DNA of 64,000 nt from Christensenella sp964438705 (GTDB lineage: Bacteria > Bacillota > Clostridia > Christensenellales > Christensenellaceae). The position numbers and the translations under genes are program-made. Numbering within the stretch: the first letter of the stretch is position 1; each line of letters opens with the position of its first letter. A model generated the notes under the pieces. That model was given only the letters and a program-made list of their open reading frames with translations, ran no database searches and was not told where the DNA came from. The stretch lies in the NCBI GenBank assembly GCA_964438705.1, contig CAYTKQ010000003.1, positions 124,001-188,000 of the forward strand, in the 5' to 3' direction. Shown here in pieces: positions 51,076-58,368 of this stretch.

Positions 51076-52509
51076 ATGAAACGGTTGATCGCGCTTCTGT
51101 GCGTGGGGATGCTGGTGCTTGCCGGCTGCTCCGTTGTGCAGGAGGATAAGAAACAACAGAATACCAAACCGACAGGAACAGTGGTCATGCAGAATGTGAA
51201 TCTGACCCCGGAGATCGTTATCAACCCTGCCTTGTATTTTTTTGACAAATCAAAATCCGAGCTTGCTGCGGAGACAAGGAAGATTTCGGTCGGGCAGAAC
51301 GAACGCGCCGAAAAAAAGATTGTCGAAGCGATGATCGCTGGGCCATCGTCAGAAAATTTACAGCCGGTCGCGCAGGGATTTTCTTATGAGGGCATCGAAA
51401 TATTGCCTGATGTGATCAATGTTTTTCTGGGGGCGGGCACTGAAAAGGCAGAGAATGAAATTTGGTTGATGAAGGTCGCGCTTACGGCGACGCTGATCGA
51501 TTTTTCAGCGGTTTCTTATGTGAATGTTTTTGTAAACGGAGTACAGACGGGCTATAACGGGTATCCAAGCGGCGCACAGCAAAAGCCCAAGGGAACGCTG
51601 CGTGAAGAAGAGACGAAGTTTAAAAACGCGGAGACAGAGAAACCATCCCTTGATGTGATCCTGTATTTTCTTGATCAGACCGAGCACTTTTTGGTGCCGG
51701 AGGCACGGGGCATCCAGTTTGAATCAAATGTGCCGGAGGAGATGATCGGCGCCGTTGTGCGCGGCATGATCCGGGGGCCGGAAAATACCTATCAGCATAT
51801 GCCGGTGATCGACAAATCAACCGCAGAACTGTTGGGGACGCAAATTGTGATAAATGAAAGCAGACAGCGTATCGTTCGGCTCGATTTCAAAAAGGCCCCG
51901 GTGGCTGTGACCAGACAGTTCAGCGACGGAGAAAAGATTGCGGCGCTTGCGCTTGCAAAAACGATTATTGGGTTTATGCCCGCCATAAACGGCGTTGAGA
52001 TTTACGTAAACGGACAAATGCAGGCGGAGCCTGTCATTTATACGCAAGCGATGAGCGATGATCTGCTGGGAAATGGGATCAAGCTTTATTTTCCAAATTC
52101 GACCTACACGCTTTTGAACGGTGTGGAGCGCATGGTCGATCAGGAAACGGCGGGATACCCGAGCGAGATTTTGTCGGAGCTGATGAAAGGGCCTGCGATG
52201 ATTGACGATAAGGATGTGAGCCCTGCTTTTATATCGGGAATATCCATGGACGATGTGAACGACGTTTACCTTGCGGGGAGCGTGGCAGTCGTTGATTTTA
52301 AAAGCGAAATCATGGTGAAGTTGAAGGAGATCGATCAAAAGGACGAATCGATGATGGTTTATTCCATTGTGAATACGCTTACCAATATAGCGAACGTAAA
52401 ACGCGTACAGTTTTTGGTGGATGGAGTGCGCGTAGATAGCCTGGGTGGGGGGATCATCAATGTGATCGATCCGCTGCTCAAGAACCCGGGGATTCTTAAA
52501 AATGAATAA
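51076..52509 (+). CDS. triple GerMN-domain lipoprotein
   Basis: 477 residues. Lipobox LAGC places the lipidated Cys at about 18. Three GerMN-like repeats follow, each opening with a beta strand motif and ending with a GP helix: LYFFDKSKSELAAETRKI/IAGPS, LYFLDQTEHFLVPEARGI/IRGPE, LYFPNSTYTLLNGVERMV/MKGPA. The last carries the fullest MVYSIVNTLTNIANVKRVQFLVDG end. The gene starts 9 bases after the first GerMN gene. Role unknown; a spore or cell-wall surface function is likely from the family. Confidence 0.82.
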   Translation: MKRLIALLCVGMLVLAGCSVVQEDKKQQNTKPTGTVVMQNVNLTPEIVINPALYFFDKSKSELAAETRKISVGQNERAEKKIVEAMIAGPSSENLQPVAQGFSYEGIEILPDVINVFLGAGTEKAENEIWLMKVALTATLIDFSAVSYVNVFVNGVQTGYNGYPSGAQQKPKGTLREEETKFKNAETEKPSLDVILYFLDQTEHFLVPEARGIQFESNVPEEMIGAVVRGMIRGPENTYQHMPVIDKSTAELLGTQIVINESRQRIVRLDFKKAPVAVTRQFSDGEKIAALALAKTIIGFMPAINGVEIYVNGQMQAEPVIYTQAMSDDLLGNGIKLYFPNSTYTLLNGVERMVDQETAGYPSEILSELMKGPAMIDDKDVSPAFISGISMDDVNDVYLAGSVAVVDFKSEIMVKLKEIDQKDESMMVYSIVNTLTNIANVKRVQFLVDGVRVDSLGGGIINVIDPLLKNPGILKNE

Positions 52510-52542
52510 AATTTGAAATTTTGGCATAAAGGAGAAAGAACA

Positions 52543-53055
52543 ATGAATGTGAAGACAAGAAGACTGACGACGACAGCTGTGACGACGGCGCTTGTCTATG
52601 TGGTGACGATGCTTCTCATAATCCAGGTTCCCGCCATCAAAGGCGCATACTTCAATCTTGGTGATGTGGTGATCTACTGCGCGGCATATATTTTAGGCGG
52701 CCCCTATGGCGCGATTGCCGCAGCGCTTGGAAGCGGGCTGGCGGATTTAACGCTCGGCTCGATGATCTATATTCCCGCAACGATCGTCATCAAGGCTGCC
52801 ATGGCGCTTATCGTTGGCGGTTTCACAAGGAAGGACGGAACGCTGAAAAATTATGTTTTTGGATGCGTCATTGCCGCGCTCACAATGGCCTTCTCATACT
52901 TTGGCTATGAGACGATGCTCGTGGGGATCGGAGGATCGCTTTTGACGCTCGTGCCCAATCTGATTCAAGCAGGGTGCGGAGCGGGGCTTGCGATCATTCT
53001 CTATCATCCGATGTTTATGATGCGCAACAAGCTCAATTTGAGGGTGGCGCTGTGA
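52543..53055 (+). CDS. ECF transporter S component
   Basis: 170-residue membrane protein with about five or six spans. It has the S-component pattern: short basic N terminus (MNVKTRRLTTTAV), FNLGDVVIYCAAYILGGPYGAIAAALGSGLADL, and YIPATIVIKAAMALIVGG. This form (COG4720-like) is annotated as uptake of hydroxymethylpyrimidine, pantothenate or similar vitamins, but substrate cannot be read. AAAGGAGAAAG precedes the ATG. The stop overlaps the next GTG start by four bases. Confidence 0.88.
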   Translation: MNVKTRRLTTTAVTTALVYVVTMLLIIQVPAIKGAYFNLGDVVIYCAAYILGGPYGAIAAALGSGLADLTLGSMIYIPATIVIKAAMALIVGGFTRKDGTLKNYVFGCVIAALTMAFSYFGYETMLVGIGGSLLTLVPNLIQAGCGAGLAIILYHPMFMMRNKLNLRVAL

Positions 53056-53768
53056 AGCTCACGGTTTTGGGAAAATATGGGCCTTATCCGACCCCAAAAG
53101 GAGGAACCACCTCTTATTTGCTGGAATGCGGCGGAAAACGGATATTGATCGACGCCGGCAGCGGAAGCCTTGCGCGCGTGCAGGAGTTTTGCGCGCTTGA
53201 TGATCTTGATATGATCATTCTGACCCACCTGCATTCGGATCATTGCGGAGAAATGTTCATTTTGCGATATGCGCTGCGCGATCAGTCCGTTCCGGTGCTG
53301 CTGCCCAAAACGCCGGAAAAGGAGTATGGCATGCTGCACGCCTGCCCATGCTTTGACACGATGGAGCTTTCGGAAAACCTAAGGCTTCAAATCCCCGAAA
53401 CCGACGTGGAAATCAGTTTTTGCAAAACGATCCATCCGGTGGAATGTTACGCGGTCAAAATCAAGGAACGGGCAAAGCGCTTTGTGTTTTCGGGCGACGC
53501 GTGCTACAGTGAGGCGCTGAGCGCGTTTTGTACAGATGCGGATATGTTTTTATGCGACAGTGGTTTTTTATCCTCGCAGGAAGATACGGGCGTGCTTCCG
53601 CATATGTATGTAACGCAGGCAGCGCAAACTGCAAAGAAGGCAGGGGTAAAGCGCCTGCTGCTTACGCACATCAATCCCGTTTATGATGAAGAAGAGATCC
53701 GGCGGGAAGCAGAGGCGATTTTTGAACATGTACAAGTCGTAAACGAGATGGAACAATATATGATTTAA
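53052..53768 (+). CDS. metallo-beta-lactamase-fold hydrolase (YhfI-like)
   Basis: 238-residue cytoplasmic hydrolase. The zinc motif HLHSDH is at residues 59-64, with the later ligands His in KTIHPVE, Asp in FSGDACYS and the final THINP. This is a complete two-metal site in an RNase Z/ElaC-like fold without the exosite arm. GTG 53052 is chosen for its overlap with the previous stop (GTGA) and the upstream GAGGGTGG. Substrate unknown. Confidence 0.87.
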   Translation: MKLTVLGKYGPYPTPKGGTTSYLLECGGKRILIDAGSGSLARVQEFCALDDLDMIILTHLHSDHCGEMFILRYALRDQSVPVLLPKTPEKEYGMLHACPCFDTMELSENLRLQIPETDVEISFCKTIHPVECYAVKIKERAKRFVFSGDACYSEALSAFCTDADMFLCDSGFLSSQEDTGVLPHMYVTQAAQTAKKAGVKRLLLTHINPVYDEEEIRREAEAIFEHVQVVNEMEQYMI

Positions 53769-53786
53769 AAAGGCTTGGGGGTAGGG

Positions 53787-55976
53787 ATGAAACGCGTTCT
53801 GAATCAAAGGCCGGTCGCTTTTGCCGCGTTTTTTCTGATTGTCGGAATTGCCTGTTCGTATTATGCCGGGCTTCCGGCTTTTTTCGCGTTTCCGGCAACG
53901 ATCGTCTTTGCGGTTATTTTTATAGGGCTTCTGTTTTTTAAAAAGAAGCCGCTGTTCCTGTTTTTATACCTAAGCATGTTTTTTCTGGGATCGTTTTTGT
54001 TCCAAGGACAGTTCCATACGGATTTTTCGACGGTTTTACCAAACCGATCTTATGAAATACGAGGATATGTTTCAGACCGTGCGAAAATGAATTCCGAGAC
54101 GCACACCTACACGCTGACCGACGTCACGTTTGATGGAGAGCGGTTTGACAAGAAGGTCATCCTCTATTCGCCGGAAAAACTCGATTTTGGAGACACGGTC
54201 GTCTTTGAAAGCGAAATCACGCCGCCGTCAGCTCCCAGAAATCCGGGAGATTTTGACGAGCAGATGTATCTGGCGGGAAAGGGTGCCGGATTCAGTTCCT
54301 ACATGCGAAATGTTGAGGTGGTTGAGAACCGGCTGTCGTGGTATCAATATCCGTTTTTGCTGCGTGAAACGCTCGCCGAAAACATCGATCATATTTTTTC
54401 GGCGGAGAGTGCGCCCATCGCAAAGGCGATGTTTTTGGGCGTGAAGGACGAAATACCTCAGGAGGTGCGAGACAACTTTTCAAAAACGGGCGTTGCGCAT
54501 GTGCTTGCGATATCGGGCCTGCACATTGCGATCATTTCCTATGCGCTCAACTTTTTGTTGAAGCGGCTTCGCATGGAAAGAAAGCTGCGATTTTCGCTCA
54601 ATATCATTTTGCTGATTTTGTATGCGACGCTCACCGGCTTTGCGCCGTCCATATTGCGCGCGGTTTTGATGATGATCTTTGTGCTGATTGGCAGATGGCG
54701 TTTTGGCAAAAGAGATACGCTTGTGTTTCTCTCGGCAGCGCTCATCGTGACGCTTCTTTTCAACGCTGCACAGCTGTTCTCAGCGGGGCTTTTGATGTCC
54801 TATGGCGTGGTATTCGGCCTTCTATGCCTGAATCCGCCCCTAATGCGCCTGCTCAAAAAAATACGGCTGGACAAAGCGAAGCTCGATGTGCCCATTGCAT
54901 CTTCGCTGTCCGCAACGGTTTCTGTGTTTCCAATGACGGCATACTATTTTAACAGCATTGCGCTTGGTGCGCCGATTGCCAATCTTTTCGCGATTCCACT
55001 TGCGGGTGTTATCGTTATTTTTACAGGGATAGGGACGCTATGCTCTCTGATTTTTCTTCCGGCAGGGCAGGTGCTGGCGTTTCCCGCTGAACTTTCGATC
55101 CGTGCCCTCACGTGGCTCAATGGCCTGCTGGCTCAAACCTCGTTCGGCTATATCGAAATGACGGGATTCCCCGTATGGATCGGGATCGTCGTGATGGCGT
55201 TGATTTTCCTTTGCTCGGATTATGTGCTTTTGGGCCGCAAGGCAAAGACAATCGTCGCAGGTGTGCTTGTGGGGGCGGCCGTGTGCGTCGGAATTGCGAC
55301 AGCGCCGACGGTGCCCTTTCAGGCGGTGATCCTCGATGTGGGAACGGGTGACGCGGTGCATATCAGCGTGGAAGGAAGGGATTATCTGATCGACAACGGA
55401 GGAAATTTGCAGTATTCCAACATAGAAAACTATGCGGAAGAAAACAGGCTCACATTTGAAGCGGTCATTGTGACAAACGAAAAAACGAAAAACCTGAAGG
55501 GCCTCGCGGGTGAGCGACGCATCAACGCGCTCTATGTCCCTAAGAATTATGAAAAAAAGGAATATGATACGTATGCGGTGAAAGAATATGGATTATGTGA
55601 TAAAATAGAGTTGGGCGGCAGTGCTACACTCGACGTTGTGGGAACGGACGGGAAATATTGGTCGCTGGTTTTGCGCTACAAGGGGGCGCCTGTCTGCTTG
55701 TTTTTACAGACAACGCCGGACAAGATCGATTTTGCCGAGCGGGTCCCGGTGATCAAACCTGCGGGCGGGGGCAAAAAGGGCGCGGTAACGGAGGAACTGC
55801 TTATGGCGCTGCGGCCGGAGTGCGCGGTAATTTCGGTGAAACAAAACAATAAAAAGGAACTGCCGGATCGATCTGTAATAGAATTGCTTGCCAAGCACAA
55901 GGTCGAGGTGATTACGACCGCAGAGCATGGCGCGGTGGCGGTTTTGGCGGACGGACAAATCAAGACGACGAAATGA
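53787..55976 (+). CDS. comEC: ComEC/Rec2 DNA-uptake channel protein
   Basis: 729-residue membrane protein of the competence channel that moves single-stranded DNA into the cell. N-terminal spans and a DUF4131 soluble domain (about 65-185), then the Competence domain with the DNA-channel motif HVLAISGLHIAIISY and eight or more spans, then a C-terminal metallo-beta-lactamase-like domain from about residue 520. In that domain the zinc motif is lost: the strand after LIDNGG reads VTNEKTKNLKG where THxHxDHxGG is expected. ATG 53787 follows GGGGGTAGGG. Next gene: holA, seven bases on. Confidence 0.9.
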   Translation: MKRVLNQRPVAFAAFFLIVGIACSYYAGLPAFFAFPATIVFAVIFIGLLFFKKKPLFLFLYLSMFFLGSFLFQGQFHTDFSTVLPNRSYEIRGYVSDRAKMNSETHTYTLTDVTFDGERFDKKVILYSPEKLDFGDTVVFESEITPPSAPRNPGDFDEQMYLAGKGAGFSSYMRNVEVVENRLSWYQYPFLLRETLAENIDHIFSAESAPIAKAMFLGVKDEIPQEVRDNFSKTGVAHVLAISGLHIAIISYALNFLLKRLRMERKLRFSLNIILLILYATLTGFAPSILRAVLMMIFVLIGRWRFGKRDTLVFLSAALIVTLLFNAAQLFSAGLLMSYGVVFGLLCLNPPLMRLLKKIRLDKAKLDVPIASSLSATVSVFPMTAYYFNSIALGAPIANLFAIPLAGVIVIFTGIGTLCSLIFLPAGQVLAFPAELSIRALTWLNGLLAQTSFGYIEMTGFPVWIGIVVMALIFLCSDYVLLGRKAKTIVAGVLVGAAVCVGIATAPTVPFQAVILDVGTGDAVHISVEGRDYLIDNGGNLQYSNIENYAEENRLTFEAVIVTNEKTKNLKGLAGERRINALYVPKNYEKKEYDTYAVKEYGLCDKIELGGSATLDVVGTDGKYWSLVLRYKGAPVCLFLQTTPDKIDFAERVPVIKPAGGGKKGAVTEELLMALRPECAVISVKQNNKKELPDRSVIELLAKHKVEVITTAEHGAVAVLADGQIKTTK

Positions 55977-55983
55977 GTTATGT

Positions 55984-57000
55984 ATGAAGGCAAATGACGC
56001 GCTTAAGCAAATCAAAAGCGGAGCAGTGAAAAACTTTATCATATTAAGCGGAGAGGATGACGCGCTCAAGCAGCAGACATTTCACGGTATTATGGCAGCG
56101 CTCGACGTACAGATGCCGGAGCTGAATCTTTCTGTATTTGAGGAACGGCCGGACCCAAAGGATGTGGTGCGCTCCTTGCAGACGCTTCCTTTCATGGGAG
56201 AGCGCAGAGTCGTGGTGGTCAAAAACACGGATATTCTTGGGTCCACCGCTGCAGGAGACCTAAGTGCGGCCTTTGAAAAGGCCAATTTCCCGGAGGGAAA
56301 CATTCTGCTGATCGTTGCGCTGGGCAATGCGGATAAGCGCAAAGCGTTTGTGAAATTTGTGATAAAAAGCGGGCTGTTTGTGGAATGCAGTGCGCTCAAG
56401 GATCATGAGCTGACAGCCTACATCGTGCAGGCGGCAAAGGAAAAGGGGCTGCTGATTTCCAGCAAAAATGCGCAGACCATCGCCTCGCTTTCGGACGGGG
56501 ACATGGGGATCGTGCAAAACGAGCTGTTAAAGCTCGCATGTGTGAGCCGTGGAGAAATCACGGCGGGAGACATTGAAAAATATGCGGTAAAATCCTTGCA
56601 ATACAATGTCTATAAAATACATGATTTAATGGCGGGCGGGCATGCAAGGGAAGCACAAGGGCTCATCGAGCGCATGCTTGCCGAGGACCCAAACCCCATC
56701 GGCTTTCTTACGCTGCTTTCGAATAATTTCCGGCAGATGCTTGTGGCGCGGGCGTGCCGGGATGCGAAATTTCCTGAGGCGAAAGTCATTTCCCACGTAA
56801 TGAGCGCCACAGGCGCATGGGAATTTGCGGCAAAACGGGCGCTTGCACAATGCAAGCTGTTCAGCGCCGCAAAAATTCGACGCGCTTTGAACAAACTGGC
56901 GCAGCTGGATTTTGACGCGAAACAGGGTATGGTAACGCTCAAAACAGATTTATATGCATTGCTTGTCGATATTTACTTAAATCCAAACAAAAAAGACTGA
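55984..57000 (+). CDS. holA: DNA polymerase III delta subunit
   Basis: 338-residue clamp-loader subunit that opens the beta clamp. Typical features are the N-terminal LSGEDDALKQQ segment, the ERRVVVVKN strand, the central lid region (VIACNT-free; here MGIVQNELLKLA) and the C-terminal collar helices ending YALLVDIYL. ATG 55984 is the family start; the comEC-holA-rpsT order is conserved in Firmicutes. No strong RBS, which with the 7-base gap suggests coupling to comEC. A bidirectional terminator overlaps the stop. Confidence 0.92.
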   Translation: MKANDALKQIKSGAVKNFIILSGEDDALKQQTFHGIMAALDVQMPELNLSVFEERPDPKDVVRSLQTLPFMGERRVVVVKNTDILGSTAAGDLSAAFEKANFPEGNILLIVALGNADKRKAFVKFVIKSGLFVECSALKDHELTAYIVQAAKEKGLLISSKNAQTIASLSDGDMGIVQNELLKLACVSRGEITAGDIEKYAVKSLQYNVYKIHDLMAGGHAREAQGLIERMLAEDPNPIGFLTLLSNNFRQMLVARACRDAKFPEAKVISHVMSATGAWEFAAKRALAQCKLFSAAKIRRALNKLAQLDFDAKQGMVTLKTDLYALLVDIYLNPNKKD

Positions 57001-57020
57001 CGGGTGAAATCAGTCTTTTT
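56991..57020. terminator. bidirectional terminator between holA and rpsT
   Basis: Ten-bp stem AAAAGACTGA / TCAGTCTTTT with A and T runs on both sides; it includes the holA stop codon. Confidence 0.9.
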
Positions 57021-57049
57021 AATCTTATGTTCATGGGGGAAGCAAAAAA

Positions 57050-57313
57050 TTATTCAGCTTTGCTATTTAATTTTTTTGCCAATTGAGCTTTTGTACGATT
57101 TGCTTTGTTCTTATGAATCGTACCTTTTAAAGCAGCTTTATCCACCGCGCTGACAGCATTTTTGTAGAGCTCTTGTGCATCTGCGCTGTTTTCAGCGGCC
57201 GCAGCGTCAAATTTTTTCAGATCCGTCTTCAAAGCGGACTTGATCATTTTGTTCTGCAGTGTTTTTTTCGCGATCACTTTAACGCGTTTTTTTGCTGATT
57301 TAATGTTAGGCAT
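57050..57313 (-). CDS. rpsT: 30S ribosomal protein S20
   Basis: 87-residue basic protein that binds the 5' and 3' minor domains of 16S rRNA. The N terminus (MPNIKSAKKRVKVIAKKTLQNK) and the late KGTIHKNKANRTKAQLAKK segment are characteristic. GGGGGTG precedes the ATG. Opposite to holA and divergent from murI, with its own promoter. Confidence 0.97.
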   Translation of the reverse strand: MPNIKSAKKRVKVIAKKTLQNKMIKSALKTDLKKFDAAAAENSADAQELYKNAVSAVDKAALKGTIHKNKANRTKAQLAKKLNSKAE

Positions 57314-57349
57314 CTTTTCACCCCCCGTATTTTTAATTCAACAAAAGCT

Positions 57350-57378
57350 ATTTTATCATACAACAGTGGGGTTTGCAA
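57350..57378 (-). promoter_or_regulatory. promoter for rpsT
   Basis: On the reverse strand TTGCAA, a 17-base spacer and TAAAAT (57355-57350). Confidence 0.75.
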
Positions 57379-57413
57379 GCTATTTTTGCGCAGATGGGCG
57401 AAGGGCGGAACTC

Positions 57414-57442
57414 TTTACTACTGCAATGGGTTGTTATATAAT
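57414..57442 (+). promoter_or_regulatory. promoter for murI
   Basis: TTTACT (57414-57419), 17-base spacer, TATAAT (57437-57442). Same elements as the ireB promoter. Confidence 0.78.
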
Positions 57443-57479
57443 AAATATCGCGACAGAAAGAAGAGAAGCGGGGCAAAAG

Positions 57480-58268
57480 ATGCGAAAGAATGAATTGCCG
57501 ATCGGAGTGTATGACTCCGGGGCGGGTGGCGTGAGCGTGCTTGCACAAACCATGAAACGCTTGCCAAACGAGAATTATTTGTATTATGGAGACAGCGCAA
57601 ACGCGCCGTATGGGACGAAATCAGAGGAAGAGATCAAGGACCTCTCGCTTGCGTGCGGAGATTTTCTCTATCAGCAGGGAGTCAAAATGATCGTGATCGC
57701 GTGCAACACGGCGACCAGCATCACTGTGCAGGCGATGCGGGAAAAATATAATATTCCGATCATCAGCATCGAACCTGCGGTGAAGCCTGCAATCGAAAAA
57801 TATCCGGATGGAAGGACCGCGGTGCTTGCCACACCCGCGACGCTGAAGCAGAAGCGTTATAGGAAGCTCTTAGAACGGCTTGAAGCGCAGGACAAGATCG
57901 TAAATATTGAATGCGAAGGTTTGGCGGAGCTCGTGGAGCGCGGCAATTTGCAAGACCCGCATATCAAGGCGTATCTGTACGACAAATTTTTGCCATACAG
58001 GGGAGAAAAGCTGAATGGCGTGGTGGTGGGGTGTACGCATTATTCTTTTGTGAGCGCTCAGATGCACGACGTGGCCAAGAAAGTTTGCGGCGGCCCGTGC
58101 GAGGTGTTTGACGGGATGTTTGGTACGGCGCGGCATGTGGAGGATGTGCTGCGCAAGGAAAATTTGCTGAACGATTCGGGGGAGCGTGGAAACGTGAAAT
58201 TTTTTTCTTCCGGGGAACCGCACAGCATAGCAGTTTTTGAATCTTTTTTTGATTGTTTCATGAAATAG
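57480..58268 (+). CDS. murI: glutamate racemase
   Basis: 262-residue racemase supplying D-glutamate for peptidoglycan. The two catalytic cysteines are Cys75 (IACNTATS) and a second in VVGCTHY; the substrate motif DSGAGG (12-17) is present. ATG 57480 is chosen because it gives the family N terminus and lies downstream of a good promoter, while the frame open further upstream crosses it; the RBS (GAAGCGGGG) is only fair. It supplies the substrate of MurD, encoded at the start of this window. Confidence 0.94.
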   Translation: MRKNELPIGVYDSGAGGVSVLAQTMKRLPNENYLYYGDSANAPYGTKSEEEIKDLSLACGDFLYQQGVKMIVIACNTATSITVQAMREKYNIPIISIEPAVKPAIEKYPDGRTAVLATPATLKQKRYRKLLERLEAQDKIVNIECEGLAELVERGNLQDPHIKAYLYDKFLPYRGEKLNGVVVGCTHYSFVSAQMHDVAKKVCGGPCEVFDGMFGTARHVEDVLRKENLLNDSGERGNVKFFSSGEPHSIAVFESFFDCFMK

Positions 58269-58303
58269 TTAAAAATAGGACTGGTATTTTCGAGCCCCTT
58301 GGT

Positions 58304-58319
58304 GTACTATATGTAGTGT
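58304..58319. promoter_or_regulatory. NrdR box 1
   Basis: GTACTATATGTAGTGT matches the consensus ACACWATATATWGTGT at 13 of 16 positions. Confidence 0.85.
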
Positions 58320-58335
58320 TCTGATCTGATGATCG

Positions 58336-58351
58336 ATACTAAATATATTGC
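58336..58351. promoter_or_regulatory. NrdR box 2
   Basis: ATACTAAATATATTGC matches the consensus at 12 of 16 positions and starts exactly 32 bp (three helical turns) after box 1, the standard pair spacing. It ends just before the nrdJ RBS. Confidence 0.8.
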
Positions 58352-58368
58352 GCAGGGGGATTTTTGTG

